In this document: one piece after another, positions 51,085 through 61,619 of the stretch
Layout: each line of letters begins with the position of its first letter
Numbering within the stretch: position 1 is the first letter of the stretch
DNA from: Sycon ciliatum
Lineage: Eukaryota > Porifera > Calcarea > Leucosolenida > Sycettidae
Direction of reading: 5' to 3'
Length of the DNA: 64,000 nucleotides
Assembly (NCBI RefSeq): GCF_964019385.1
Contig: NC_088655.1
Location: 141,501-205,500, forward strand
Made by a program: the position numbers and the translations under genes
Notes under the pieces: generated by a model
What the model saw: the letters and a program-made list of their open reading frames with translations, nothing else
Told to the model about the DNA's origin: nothing
The model's database searches: none

Positions 51085-53112
51085 TATAGACATGGCATTT
51101 TCCCGTTCACGCTATTTTCCACTGTCGGCCTATACCGTTTTGTGTGTGTGTGTAGACATGGCATTTTACCGTTCACGCTATTTTCCACTGTTGGCCTATA
51201 CCGTTTTGTGTGTGTGTGTAGACATGGCATTTTACCGTTCACGCTATTTTCCACTGTCGGCCTATACCGTTTTGTGTGTGTGTGTGTAGACATGGCATTT
51301 TACCGTTCACGCTATTTTCCACTGTCGGCCTATACCGTTTTGTGTGTGTGTGTAGACATGGCATTTTACCGTTCACGCTATTTTCCACTGTCGGCCTATA
51401 CCGTTTTGTGTGTGTGTGTAGACATGGCATTTTACCGTTCATGCTATTTTCCACTGTCGGCCTATACCGTTTTGTGTGTGTGTGTGTGTAGACATGGCAT
51501 TTTACCGTTCACGCTATTTTCCACTGTCGGCCTATACCGTTTTGTGTGTGTGTGTAGACATGGCATTTTACCGTTCACGCTATTTTCCACTGTCGGCCTA
51601 TACCGTTTTGTGTGTGTGTAGACATGGCATTTTACTGTTCACGCTATTTTCCACTGTCGGCCTATACTTCTTTTGTGTGTGTGTGTGTAGACATGGCATT
51701 TTACCGTTCACGCTATTTTCCACTGTCGGCCTATACCGTTTTGTGTGTGTGTAGACATGGCATTTTACCGTTCACGCTATTTTCCACTGTCGGCCTATAC
51801 CGTTTTTGTGTGTGTGTGGAGACATGGCATTTTACCGTTCACGCTATTTTCCACTGTCGGCCTATACCGTTTTGTGTGTGTGTGTAGACATGGCATTTTA
51901 CCGTTCACGCTATTTTCCACGGTCGGCCTATACCGTTTTGTGTGTGTGTGTAGACATGGCATTTTACCGTTCACGCTATTTTCCACTGTCGGCCTGTACC
52001 GCTTTGTGTGTGTGTGTGTGTGTGTGTATAGACATGGCATTTTACCGTTCACGCTATTTTCCACTGTCGGCCTGTACCGTTTTGTGTGTCTGTAGACATG
52101 GCATTTTACCGTTCACGCTATTTTCCACTGTCGGCCTGTACCGTTTTGTGTGTGTGTGTAGACATGGCATTTTACCGTTCACGCTATTTTCCACTGTCGG
52201 CCTATACCGTTTTGTGTGTGTGTATAGACATGGCATTTTACCGTTCACGCTATTTTCCACTGTCGGCCTATACCGTTTTGTATGTGTGTGTAGACATGGC
52301 ATTTTACCGTTCACGCTATTTTCCACTGTCGGCCTATACCGTTTTGTGTGTGTGTGTGTGTATAGACATGGCATTTTACCGTTCACGCTATTTTCCACTG
52401 TCGGCCTATACCGTTTTGTGTGTGTGTATAGACATGGCATTTTACCGTTCACGCTATTTTCCACTGTCGGCCTATACCGTTTTGTGTGTGTGTGTAGACA
52501 TGGCATTTTACCGTTCACGCTATTTTCCACTGTCGGCCTATACCGTTTTTGTGTGTGTGTAGACATGGCATTTTACCGTTCACGCTATTTTCCACTGTCG
52601 GCCTGTACCGTTTTGTGTGTCTGTAGACATGGCATTTTACCGTTCACGCTATTTTCCACTGTCGGCCTGTACCGTTTTGTGTGTGTGTGTAGACATGGCA
52701 TTTTACCGTTCACGCTATTTTCCACTGTCGGCCTATACCGTTTTGTGTGTGTGTATAGACATGGCATTTTACCGTTCACGCTATTTTCCACTGTCGGCCT
52801 ATACCGTTTTGTATGTGTGTGTAGACATGGCATTTTACCGTTCACGCTATTTTCCACTGTCGGCCTATACCGTTTTGTGTGTGTGTGTATAGACATGGCA
52901 TTTTACCGTTCACGCTATTTTCCACTGTCGGCCTATACCGTTTTGTGTGTGTGTATAGACATGGCATTTTACCGTTCACGCTATTTTCCACTGTCGGCCT
53001 ATACCGTTTTGTGTGTGTGTGTAGACATGGCATTTTACCGTTCACGCTATTTTCCACTGTCGGCCGATACCGTTTTCGTGTGTGTATAGACATGGCATTT
53101 TACCGTTCAAGC
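51085..53112. repeat. minisatellite, 31 copies of a ~65-bp unit
   Basis: The unit is agacatggcattttaccgtt, then cacgctattttccactgtcgg, then cctataccgttttg and a GT run of variable length. It recurs 31 times with few substitutions. The variable GT run is the main length difference. A block of eight units (about 52072-52600) is repeated almost exactly about 531 bp later, visible from the rare variants gtgtgtctgtagac and ttgtatgtgtgt. Long open frames on both strands come from the periodic unit and are not taken as genes. Confidence 0.95.
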
Positions 53113-53479
53113 TAGACAACGGTACTCGTACCCAACACCCAAAATACCGTCGGTTTGGTAAGGTTTCGACGATGGAAACCCATGTTTAGCGGGAGAACGA
53201 AACGGTGAGGTTCCAAGTTAGAGTTACGTCACAACTCACAAGTCGAGCATTGCATCAGGAGTCAGGACTCAGAAGCCGAACTGCTAACCGTGTCTCGAAA
53301 AGTACAGGTTCCTGCACGAGTACGAGGCCAGTACCGCGGAATCCAGCCCGCGCCGCGATAGCGGCAAGGGCTGGATGAACAGCGGCACTGGCCGAGTATG
53401 AGTGACTGGAAAGTGTTTCCCGTGTGCACCCAACGTCCCAAGCCAAAAAAAAGAGATATACATGACAGACTAGACACAC
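53113..53479. other. non-coding stretch after the minisatellite
   Basis: No gene is seen. Repeats stop sharply at about 53112. Confidence 0.4.
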
Positions 53480-53826
53480 CTGCATTGTGTTTTGTGATTG
53501 TTTTCTGGTACAGTTTTTTGTAGTAGTCCCTAGTGCTTTTTTCTCGCGGTGCCAGTGACATTGTCGACTGGGCATCGGGCATTCTGTCTGTTCTGTTCCT
53601 ACGGATTTTTCCCACGTCTTGATCGGAAACCTCGGCAAATTGCGCGGATCCTGCAGGTTGCTGAGCATTGCGCGCTTTGGTTGAGGCTCATCCGGCTCGT
53701 CCAAGATCTCCTTCGCGAGCGACTCCGCATTGTCCGCAATAAAAGTTTCAGTCTCTTCCTCAACTTTTCGGAGGAGCTCATTCGCATCAATATCGTTCAA
53801 CAAAGGGGCTTCTTTTCTCCCAGTTC
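53480..53826 (-). CDS. possible unrecognised exon
   Basis: On the minus strand an open stretch runs from an acceptor-like gatcag (53827-53832) to a donor-like gcag|gtgtgt at 53479. It encodes a charged protein with ANELLRKVEEETETFIADNA and LAKEILDEPDEPQPKRAML, then a basic tail. Codon choice and acidic/helical character look like a real exon, but I recognise no family. An ATG lies just upstream at about 53851 in a different frame. It may also be part of an unidentified transposon. Confidence 0.25.
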
Positions 53827-54511
53827 CTGATCAAATGTTGGAGCGCCATGATGACAGTTGTGGTTGCAAACAGTCGCTCTTCTGCTTTAGATATTTTATT
53901 AGTAACCAATGAAAGACCTCGAAGTAGAGTCAGTCCAGTGGCTACTGCCCGACGGCCAGTTGAATCCGTTCCTGCCCGTCGTCAAGTGACGGATTCCACT
54001 GCCCGTCGTCAAGTGACGACGGGCAGTGGAATCCGTTCCTGCCCGTCGTCACTTGACGACGGGCAGTGGAATCCGTTCCTGCCCGTCATCACTTGACGAC
54101 GGGCAGTGGATCCAGTTCCATCACCTTTGAGCAGGCGGGACCGCGCTTTCCAGCCCGCGCTGTTTGATCTGTCATTGGTCAACTCCAAGGCGACAATCAC
54201 GTGACATACGGGAACACACAAAAACCAGTAGACTCGCCCTCTACACGCCGACCGTCGAAAATAATTGCGTGAATGGTAAAATGCTAACCATGTCTAATGT
54301 ATGGGTTTTCAACTCTTTCGCACAGTCGAATCGGGCACATCCTTCGCGACTTTGGTCACTGGAGACAGTGAAGTGCATGCATGCGCAACCGCGCAACCAC
54401 GCAGACGCTACAATGTCAATAATTATGTAGACCTACAAGGGAGTCGTAAATTAATTTATAAATTAATTTTTACCACTCCCTGCATGCAATGTACACAACC
54501 CGCGATATTCA
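53827..54511. repeat. GC-rich palindromic tandem repeat and flanks
   Basis: 53958-54113 holds about three units of a palindrome (cctgcccgtcgtcacttgac, then gacgggcagtggaatccgtt). The arms acggattccactgcccgtcg / tca and complement (53988-54035) are perfect over 23 bp. At 54250-54297 a lone degenerate copy of the minisatellite unit sits in reverse orientation (gcgtgaatggtaaaatgc). No gene is seen in the remainder. Confidence 0.75.
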
Positions 54512-55262
54512 TGTTAAAACAAAATGGCGTCACGATTTATTGAAAGTGGTATAGTTGGTGGTACGAGTGTTCAAAACCATTTGAACTTCATACTGTTCGT
54601 CTTCTTTTTGACATTCTCTCTTTCCATCGTCCTTAGCTTTTGTTTGTTGAGAGCTGTTTTGGCTTTCTCCTATACCTCTGGGGGATGCCAAGTGATGGTT
54701 TTGAGAGGCTGGTGATGGCTGTGAGCGAGAGTTTGCCGATCGGCGTCGTCCTCGCTATAGCGATGAAAATACTAGTGACTGCGCACCTGGCAGATATCAC
54801 AACACATCGGAGCGTCCAGGAGCAAAGGAATCTTGGGTTTTCACTGGAATCTAGTTCCTCCAGCATCGTGTAGCCCACCGTCGGTGAATGGCGGTCCAGA
54901 AAGGTCGAACCTGGTCTTCTGCAGCATCTCGCAGTCCTGCGAGGCACACTGAATACGCCTGTCATGTATTCTACAAATAAAAATCATGAAGTAGTGGACT
55001 TTACAGTGATGAGTCTATCCTGTATGCTGCAAAAGACGCAGGAAATGTGACTGGTGTCTGTACACTCAGTGACTGGACGCCAACACCCCAGTCTTCTCCT
55101 GCAGGATCTGTTTGACATTGACATTATGCAGTAGGTCGGCATTGACCTGGTTTGGCAGCTATCGTAATAGTATCTGCCTGGTTGGATGTAGCAGGTTGGT
55201 GTTTGCTCGTCGTCCAGTCCGGAATTTTCTTGTAACTCACGGTGGAGTACGCGCAGGGTTTG
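54512..55262 (+). repeat. left arm of a 3.5-kb inverted duplication
   Basis: These about 750 bp are the reverse complement of 57334-58069 with scattered substitutions and small indels. The arm contains unique-looking sequence (54512-55050) and the start of a CR1-like RT relic (from about 55060). The arms therefore arose after that relic inserted. Confidence 0.9.
54524..54715 (+). CDS. small ORF in the left arm, membrane-type
   Basis: A 63-codon frame from ATG (context aaaatggcg): MASRFIESGIVGG, then a strongly hydrophobic stretch of about 30 residues (FILFVFFLTFSLSIVLSFC), then SYTSGGCQ. The other arm keeps the same frame (57866-58057, minus) with only about two changed residues. That hints at constraint or just youth of the duplication. 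It could be the first exon of a host gene. In the same region a second frame (54640-54873) is also open. No family is recognised. Confidence 0.3.
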   Translation: MASRFIESGIVGGTSVQNHLNFILFVFFLTFSLSIVLSFCLLRAVLAFSYTSGGCQVMVLRGW

Positions 55263-56680
55263 TGATCATCCCTGTTCACTTCAATATTATCAAACACAAC
55301 GTTCCCTTTGTCACTCATCTTATCCTGAGTACTGAATTTGCTGACAATATTGCACCACACTTGTCACAACCTACCGCCACTGCTGGCGGTGGCGACTGGT
55401 TCGTCAATGGCGGTGACCAGGCTGACTGACTAGCTTCGAGACAGCGGCCTCGTTGTCAACCCCGCGGCAGCCTAAAGGTTGATTTTATCGATCCAGCCTC
55501 AGCGCCATGTTGACGATGCCCTAGTGACTGTGTGTCATGGATTGCCTTGCCATCAGCGGTCATTGCCGTCCACCTTGATGCAGCCCTCAACTACTGGCTC
55601 AGCCCATGGGAGTCTCAAGTGGACAAAGTTCTTGCCAAAGTAGCTCAGAAGATTGGTGCATCGTGGTGTAGGTGAGCACATAACTAGGACTTCCCAGCGC
55701 CTATTTGTCCAGGCTGCGATACTATGTGACATGCTGTACTGCACATTCTTTTCAGCACTGCAAGGCCGGCAGCTGGACCGACTGCAGGGCCGCGCACATG
55801 CAGGCCGCCTGTTGCCAGTGCAGCATTCTGGAACGTTCCTTCTGAGATCCGTGGAACAATAACTTTCTTTGCTTCAAAGCAAGTTGCTTACCTTTCTGTT
55901 GTGCTCCCAGTGTCCTTACAACAATAACCTACAGCAATGTTTTATTTTCCTTTCCATTCCCCAACCAATGAATACTACGATGTCGATTCTATTTCTGAAT
56001 ACTTTAGTGTGTGCCCGCGCACGCACGTGTGAGTGTGTGTGTATACCTCACTCGCCACTCGAAGTTCTGTTCCCCATCACTGGAACACTGCCTTTTTTTT
56101 CAGGACCTGCCATCATCTGCGGATGGGCATTCAATGATTGTATTGTGTGTGTGTTTCATTCAGAATCATATCCGCTATCGTTGCTATAAGAGAAAATCTG
56201 TGGGTTCACATCCAGTGCATTTGTAGATTTGCGTGCTTTTCTCGCCACGGGCGCATACATGGGACATTGTGTGTGTGTGTGTGTGTGTGTGTGCGTCTGT
56301 GTGTATGGGGATATTGTCTGTATCGGCTTTTGGTACTAATGTTCAGATCTGTGCTTGCATGTGTGAACATGAAATTGTTCGGTTCTGTGCATGCTATTGC
56401 TATGTTTTATTTTATTGTATGTATTTGTGCATTTCCACGAACAGCGTAGATGAGCGTGGAGAGTGCATTCATCCCTCATCACCCACTTCCCCTTGGGCTT
56501 ACGAGAGTTTTTTCTGCGTACCTCTCATTTTTGTTTGTTTCTCTCTGATACTGTATTGATGCCGGTACCTGTACCTCGATGTGTTCCTCTATCTGCAGTC
56601 GCCTTTAACCTTCGGTCAAGTTAACGTTTATTGTGCTCTATTTAGCGTGCGAATCAAAATAAACAATAATAACACAAGTC
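55060..56680 (+). pseudogene. CR1-like RT relic, element A family
   Basis: Fragments align in order with element A. These are QDLFDIDI and LTWFGSY (about 55100-55160), EFADNIAPHLSQ (the FADD box, about 55330), LSPWESQVDKVLAKVAQKIG (about 55590-55650) and LFVQAAILCDMLY with LQGRQLDRLQGRA (about 55705-55795). The end at 56630-56675 (gcgtgcgaatcaaaataaac then AAT/AAC repeats) matches A's tail. TG microsatellites lie within (56267-56300). It is heavily mutated. Its 5' end lies inside the inverted-duplication arm. Confidence 0.75.
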
Positions 56681-57333
56681 GTGCTAGAGTGACGACATGT
56701 GCGTGTAGTAGGGTTGATGCGATGGGACGTTATAATTAGGTGGAACAGAACACACACTGGGCAGATTGATTGGGCATCATTGATTGTGCTCAGTCTAAAC
56801 AGTGAACATAATAATTATCTCCAGTGACAGACTGTAGCGGCTAGCCTCCAATAGGTAGCTGGCACTAGTTGCTACTGCTTGTTTGACAGGTGCCGCCAGA
56901 ACCCCTGTTGTGTCATGCTATAGATGCACATGCCCTATTCTGGGGCATACTGAGGTACTTTGATTTTGTTGACTGCATGTAGACAGCATCCAATAGTAGT
57001 GCTCGTAGATCTTGGCTCTTTGTAGGTCAACCACCATCGCATGGATCGATCGGTGACTATGCACTTGGAGGTTGGAATAGCCCGCGCTGAACAGATCTTG
57101 CCATGGCCCAGGGAGTGAACTCGCTTACTCGACTATCCCGGTTTTAGTTAACCAGCATGAGTGGTGCAATTTGTCCATACCATGTTGGGAGCTCACAGTT
57201 GTTTGGGCAGGTTTTGAGCTGCACCACGAAACAAAGCGAAATAACGGCGTGACTGTAGAGCAAGGAAGCGGCGAGACGGCACTTCCAGGACGAGACAGGC
57301 AGTAGAGATGTGTTCACAGCACGAGCAACCTCT
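56681..57333. other. spacer of the inverted duplication, no gene seen
   Basis: Non-coding as far as can be told; a G/C-balanced unique-looking sequence without repeats that I recognise. Confidence 0.4.
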
Positions 57334-58069
57334 CAAACCCTGCCGGTACTCCACAGTTACAAGAAAATGTCGGACTGGACGACGCGCCAATGCAAACCTG
57401 CTACATCCTACCAGGCAGATAGCTGCCAAACCAGGCCAATGTCGACCCACTGCATACCGGTATGTCAATGTCAAACAGATCCTGCAGGAGAAGACTGGGA
57501 TGATATTGGCGTCCAGTGTACGGACACCAGTCACATTTCCTGCGTCTTTTGCAGCATACAGGATAGACTCATCACTGTAAAGTCCACTACTTCGTGGTTT
57601 TTATTTGTAGAATACATGACAGGCGTATTCAGTGTGCCTCGCAGGACTGCGAGATGCTGCAGAAGACCAGGTTCGACCCTTCTGGACCGCCATTCACCGA
57701 CGGTGGGCTACACGATGCTGGAGGAACTAGATTCCAGTGAAAACCCAAGATTCCTTTGCTCCTGGACGCTCCGACGTGTTGTGATATCTGCCAGGTGCGC
57801 AGTAACTAGTATTTTCATCGCTATAGCGAGGACGACGCCGATCGGCAAACTCTCGCTCACAGCCATCACCAGCCTCTCAAAACCATCACTTGGCATCCCC
57901 CAGAGGTATAGGAGAAAGCCAAAACAGCTCTCAACAAACAAAAGCTAAGGACGATGGAAAGAGAGCATGTCAAAAAGAAGACGAACAGTATGAAGTTCAA
58001 ATGGGTTTGAACACTCGTACCACCAACTATACCACTTTCAATAAATCGTGACGCCATTTTGTTTTAACA
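57334..58069 (-). repeat. right arm of the 3.5-kb inverted duplication
   Basis: Reverse complement of 54512-55262. The outer end reads gttttaaca (58061-58069), the mirror of tgttaaaac at 54512. It ends 288 bp before the start codon of the NACHT-LRR gene. Confidence 0.9.
57866..58057 (-). CDS. small ORF in the right arm, membrane-type
   Basis: This is the 63-codon counterpart of 54524-54715 with QTHLNF in place of QNHLNF and one F-to-C change. It has the same start, stop and hydrophobic core, and is divergently oriented to the NACHT-LRR gene. Whether either copy is translated is unknown. Confidence 0.3.
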   Translation of the reverse strand: MASRFIESGIVGGTSVQTHLNFILFVFFLTCSLSIVLSFCLLRAVLAFSYTSGGCQVMVLRGW

Positions 58070-58129
58070 CGCATACGGTCCCTTCACAGAGACTAGACAC
58101 CAGCGAAAATTAAAAAGCGAAAAACTGAT

Positions 58130-58215
58130 TATGCGCACGGGGAAAGACCGAGTCGCCGGCCAGCACGGCGCAGCCCCTGCCCCCGGGGCCCCGGCCGCGG
58201 CCCCGTGTTCACCCT
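58130..58215 (+). promoter_or_regulatory. short CpG-rich segment upstream of the NACHT-LRR gene
   Basis: A very GC-rich patch (agtcgccggccagcacggcg, then cccggggccccggccgcggc) stands out from its AT-richer surroundings about 150 bp before the ATG. It is a plausible promoter or CpG island core; no TATA box is evident. Confidence 0.35.
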
Positions 58216-58356
58216 GATGTCAGTTTGATTGTAGCACACAGTCCTGCACTCAGATTTGTTCCGTTCACTTCATTCAGGTCATCAGATTTCCATCACTGAA
58301 CTGAGAAACTGGGCTTTCGTCTTTCACACCCACCCTGTTGTTGTGTTTTGAAAGCA

Positions 58357-61167
58357 ATGGATGCGAAGGCTCAGGAGCCCGCCGCAAAGCCCAAGGCTCT
58401 GCTGCCTTCGTTGGTGAAAGCTAAGAAGAAGTTGTTGGAACAGGCTGAAGAGTCGGGAGTTCAGCTGAGCGGCGGCCTCGCTTCCGATGATCACATTCCG
58501 CTCGAACAGATATTCGTGAATTTGGCCTTTGTGTCCGAAAAGGAATTGAAAAAAGACTTTGATGAAGCGTTCTCGACGTATGCTGAGAGTCGTGAACACG
58601 CAGTGCAATTTAGCAAAGCCGATCGAATTGAATTGAAGAACCTGTTTCGTGCCGCAGGTTCGAGTATTGACGACGTTTCCCATTCAAAAGGAAAATCTGC
58701 ACCAGCAGCTACAGCGACCGAGCGACCGAATCTCTGTGGCAAGGTGTTACGGAATGTACTGGCGTACGGATCTGCTGGTAGTGGCAAGACCACAGTGTTT
58801 CTGCTCATGGTTCTATACCTGTGGAGCAGAGGCGAACTGTGGCAGGAGGAATTCGATCTGGTCGTGGGACTGGAGCTCCGTGAAAAAGAGGTGAGAGCTG
58901 CCACTAGTCTTGCTGAGCTGTTGGCTGTGAAACTGGACACCCTGGGCCTGTCGCAGACTGAGATATTGGAGCTGGCAAACTACTTCGAAGATTCTCCAAG
59001 CCGTCTATGTGTCATCATGGACGGCTTGGATGAATGTGATTTCGCCAGCTGCAGTAAGTTCATGAGACATTTGCTGAAACGTGAGGGCATGGTGAAGACA
59101 CACGTGATCGTCACAAGCCGTCCATGCCAGGATGCATATCAACTATCGCAGTGTGGCAAATATCAGCAGAAGATCCAAGTACTGGGTTTCTCACCGGAGA
59201 ACGTGAGAGAGTATGCAGAGAAGGTTCTCGGTAGACAGCGCGCTGAAATTCTGCTGGCAGAGCTGCAGAGCAAGCCGGATGTGTCATGTCTTATGGCAAC
59301 TCCCATGTTTGCAGCCCTAACATGTGAGCTTTTCAAGAGCAGCAATGCCATGTGGAAGTGCAGCGCATCCCTGTACGAATCGTTACTGCGCCGAGTCGTA
59401 GAGCGTGCTGGTGGTGCGGTTTGCGAGTCGATTTCACTGGCACCCGGCAAAGTGGTCCAGTCGCTACAGGAACTGGGGCGTTTTGCGTTTCGCATGCTGC
59501 TGGTGAAAAGGATGGTGTTCAACAAGTCCGACATCACCAACTCCCACTTGAGCGAGGATGCAAAAAGGTTGGGTCTTCTGCAAACATGCCAGGGCACGAT
59601 GTCTACGGACGCTCGGCAATACCGCTTCTGTCATCTGTCACTGCAGGAGTTCCTCGCGGCATGGTTCCAGGCAGAATGCGTTGTGCAAGAAAGACATCAC
59701 AGCATTGCACTGGTACGGCGACTGGGCGCGTACGATGGCCATATGGAAATGTTCTGGAAGTTTCTCATTGCTCTATGCCCGGAAGACGTGTCGCTGACCA
59801 TCATGGAGGAGCTATGGCGTGTGCAGTGTGCGGATCCCATACCACTGGATCCTAGCGGTGAAGCCGACAAATCCACCAAACAAGCTAACGAATTGGCCAG
59901 CTACCGGCGAGCGGAGTTGGCTTCCGACGCGACTACGAAGGCTACCAAACATGCCGCTACTGCCGGGAGACGTGCTGCCACCGCCGCTAAGCTAGCCGAG
60001 GACATGCGCAACGACTCAAGTGTCCTGACCGGTGAGATGGAGATGGCAAAGGTGCACGACCGTCTTTGCCAGATACTGAAGGCCGAGCACATGACAGTCC
60101 TCGCCGACATTCTCCTCATTCCTTCGCATGACCGTGGCAAGGGCCATGGTGGGCAACGTGTGCGCCGTTCCATGCCCATCAGCCGAGAGCCCACAGACGC
60201 GCTATTCCTAAAGACTCTCCTGACGGTGTGGATGGAGAACGGCAGTGTTGCAAATGGCACTGTGCTGCTGGAAGCGCTATCCCAGGTGGATGCCGAGCTG
60301 GCGCGGCCGTGCGAGAGTCTCCTTCATCCCGCTGCTATGCTGCTGAGTCGTGAATCCCTGCAAGCTGCTCCTTCTCGCATTGTAAGTCTAGCTGATGCTG
60401 CTGTTGCTGCTGCTGAATCTTCTCCTATACGTAGGTTGTTTGTTCATCTTGTGGTGGCATATCATGAGCATGCAGAGTATCACGGTGTGTCCTGCAACTG
60501 GACACACCCTTTCTTTCGTGCTATGCTTGCATCAAAGCTCGATCTCTTTGAGGTTTCTCTTTCTTCTCATGAATGTGTTGCTCTCAGTTCTTTACTGTGT
60601 GGCTATACATGTAGTGATTTGGAGGAAGTCGACCTCGCATTTTGTAGCATTGTCGATGAGTCATTTCACAGCTTATCAGCAGGGTTACAGAGGTGTAGCC
60701 ATGTACGTGCACTAGGTCTACAGTGGAATGGTATTCATGATGGTCAGGCATTGTCCTCCGTGATTTCAGCCATGTCTGCTAGTCTTGTGAGTGTGTATGT
60801 CAGTGGTAACCCTGTTGGTGTGAGTGGTTTTGTGTCGGTGTGCCGTGCACTAAGTCAGTGTAAGAATGTACACGGTGTCGATGTCAGCACGTACATGTAT
60901 AGTAGTGATGGTGCTGCACCGTTGTCTGTACTCTGTGATATGTTGGAGCAATGTACACAGCTGAAATGGTCGACGTTGGATGGGAATGTGTTTGTGGGTA
61001 GTGAGGATGATGAATTGAGATTCATTGAAGCAGTGAAGGTGTGTACACAGTTACGTATACTGTCGGTGTCTGGCTGTGGCTTGAGTGAGAATGTTTGTTC
61101 TCAACTTGTCACTGTGTTCACAGAGAGGGGGTGTCTGGAATGGCTTGTTGGGTGTGTGAGTATGTAG
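58357..61167 (+). CDS. NACHT-LRR (NLR-type) receptor, single exon
   Basis: 936 codons, ATG at 58357 (caatggatg), no intron. Residues 44-70 (DDHIPLEQIFVNLAFVSEKE) resemble the pre-NACHT FISNA-type motif. The NACHT ATPase has Walker A GSAGSGKTT (138-146), Walker B LCVIMDGLDEC (about 217-227), the sensor-type HVIVTSRPC and the GFSPENVREYAEKVLG block. The winged-helix signature CHLSLQEFLAAW is at about 425-436. An Ala-rich helical linker (about 515-560) leads to about five leucine-rich repeats (752-936, from CSDLEEVDLAFC). NLRs are cytosolic sensors that oligomerise on ligand binding. No DEATH, CARD or other effector domain precedes NACHT, so it may need a partner. Base composition changes from GC-balanced to TG-rich at about 60380. 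Confidence 0.9.
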   Translation: MDAKAQEPAAKPKALLPSLVKAKKKLLEQAEESGVQLSGGLASDDHIPLEQIFVNLAFVSEKELKKDFDEAFSTYAESREHAVQFSKADRIELKNLFRAAGSSIDDVSHSKGKSAPAATATERPNLCGKVLRNVLAYGSAGSGKTTVFLLMVLYLWSRGELWQEEFDLVVGLELREKEVRAATSLAELLAVKLDTLGLSQTEILELANYFEDSPSRLCVIMDGLDECDFASCSKFMRHLLKREGMVKTHVIVTSRPCQDAYQLSQCGKYQQKIQVLGFSPENVREYAEKVLGRQRAEILLAELQSKPDVSCLMATPMFAALTCELFKSSNAMWKCSASLYESLLRRVVERAGGAVCESISLAPGKVVQSLQELGRFAFRMLLVKRMVFNKSDITNSHLSEDAKRLGLLQTCQGTMSTDARQYRFCHLSLQEFLAAWFQAECVVQERHHSIALVRRLGAYDGHMEMFWKFLIALCPEDVSLTIMEELWRVQCADPIPLDPSGEADKSTKQANELASYRRAELASDATTKATKHAATAGRRAATAAKLAEDMRNDSSVLTGEMEMAKVHDRLCQILKAEHMTVLADILLIPSHDRGKGHGGQRVRRSMPISREPTDALFLKTLLTVWMENGSVANGTVLLEALSQVDAELARPCESLLHPAAMLLSRESLQAAPSRIVSLADAAVAAAESSPIRRLFVHLVVAYHEHAEYHGVSCNWTHPFFRAMLASKLDLFEVSLSSHECVALSSLLCGYTCSDLEEVDLAFCSIVDESFHSLSAGLQRCSHVRALGLQWNGIHDGQALSSVISAMSASLVSVYVSGNPVGVSGFVSVCRALSQCKNVHGVDVSTYMYSSDGAAPLSVLCDMLEQCTQLKWSTLDGNVFVGSEDDELRFIEAVKVCTQLRILSVSGCGLSENVCSQLVTVFTERGCLEWLVGCVSM

Positions 61168-61619
61168 ACTGGTTGTGTGAGTGTAATGTGATTGTGACAA
61201 TGTATGTTGTGTTGTAATTTGACCACACAGTCATGTAAACTCAGTAATTGTTTTGTAAATTCTTGAGAGAATGTAAAGTTTTGTATTGTTTTGTTCCCCT
61301 GTATACCCCCTACCCCTAAACCCTGACCATCGATAGTTTTTTTGCCTGCTTTTCTTCTTGTCCATATTATGTTTTTGCTTGCTGCTTGCCTGCTTACTAC
61401 TCTAATGTTGAGGACTGTTGTGAATAGATTTCTGATGTTTTCATGCCTATAATCATATCTGCTGCTACTGCTATGCTATGTTGTTTTTTCATCATTGATT
61501 TATGAACTGATAGTAATTTCTATGTGTGGTTACAATGTTCTATATGTAATTTTGTTTATTTTTTGTCATAGTTTGTGTAATCATGGAGAATTGGATTTAA
61601 AAGAAGTTGCTATGATGGT
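61168..61619 (+). other. 3' flank of the NACHT-LRR gene
   Basis: AT- and TG-rich non-coding sequence. No canonical AATAAA was found close to the stop. Confidence 0.5.

Noticed and set aside
51085..53112. CRISPR-like array or a 427-codon repetitive protein in the 65-bp repeat
   Set aside because: Units follow directly with only GT runs of variable length between them, there are no unique spacers, and the genome is eukaryotic. Open frames exist on both strands because of periodicity and lack any protein-like bias.
57310..57948. 212-codon plus-strand frame in the right arm
   Set aside because: It crosses the reverse of an RT relic and the small membrane ORF; the counterpart frame in the left arm is broken differently, so it is probably incidental.
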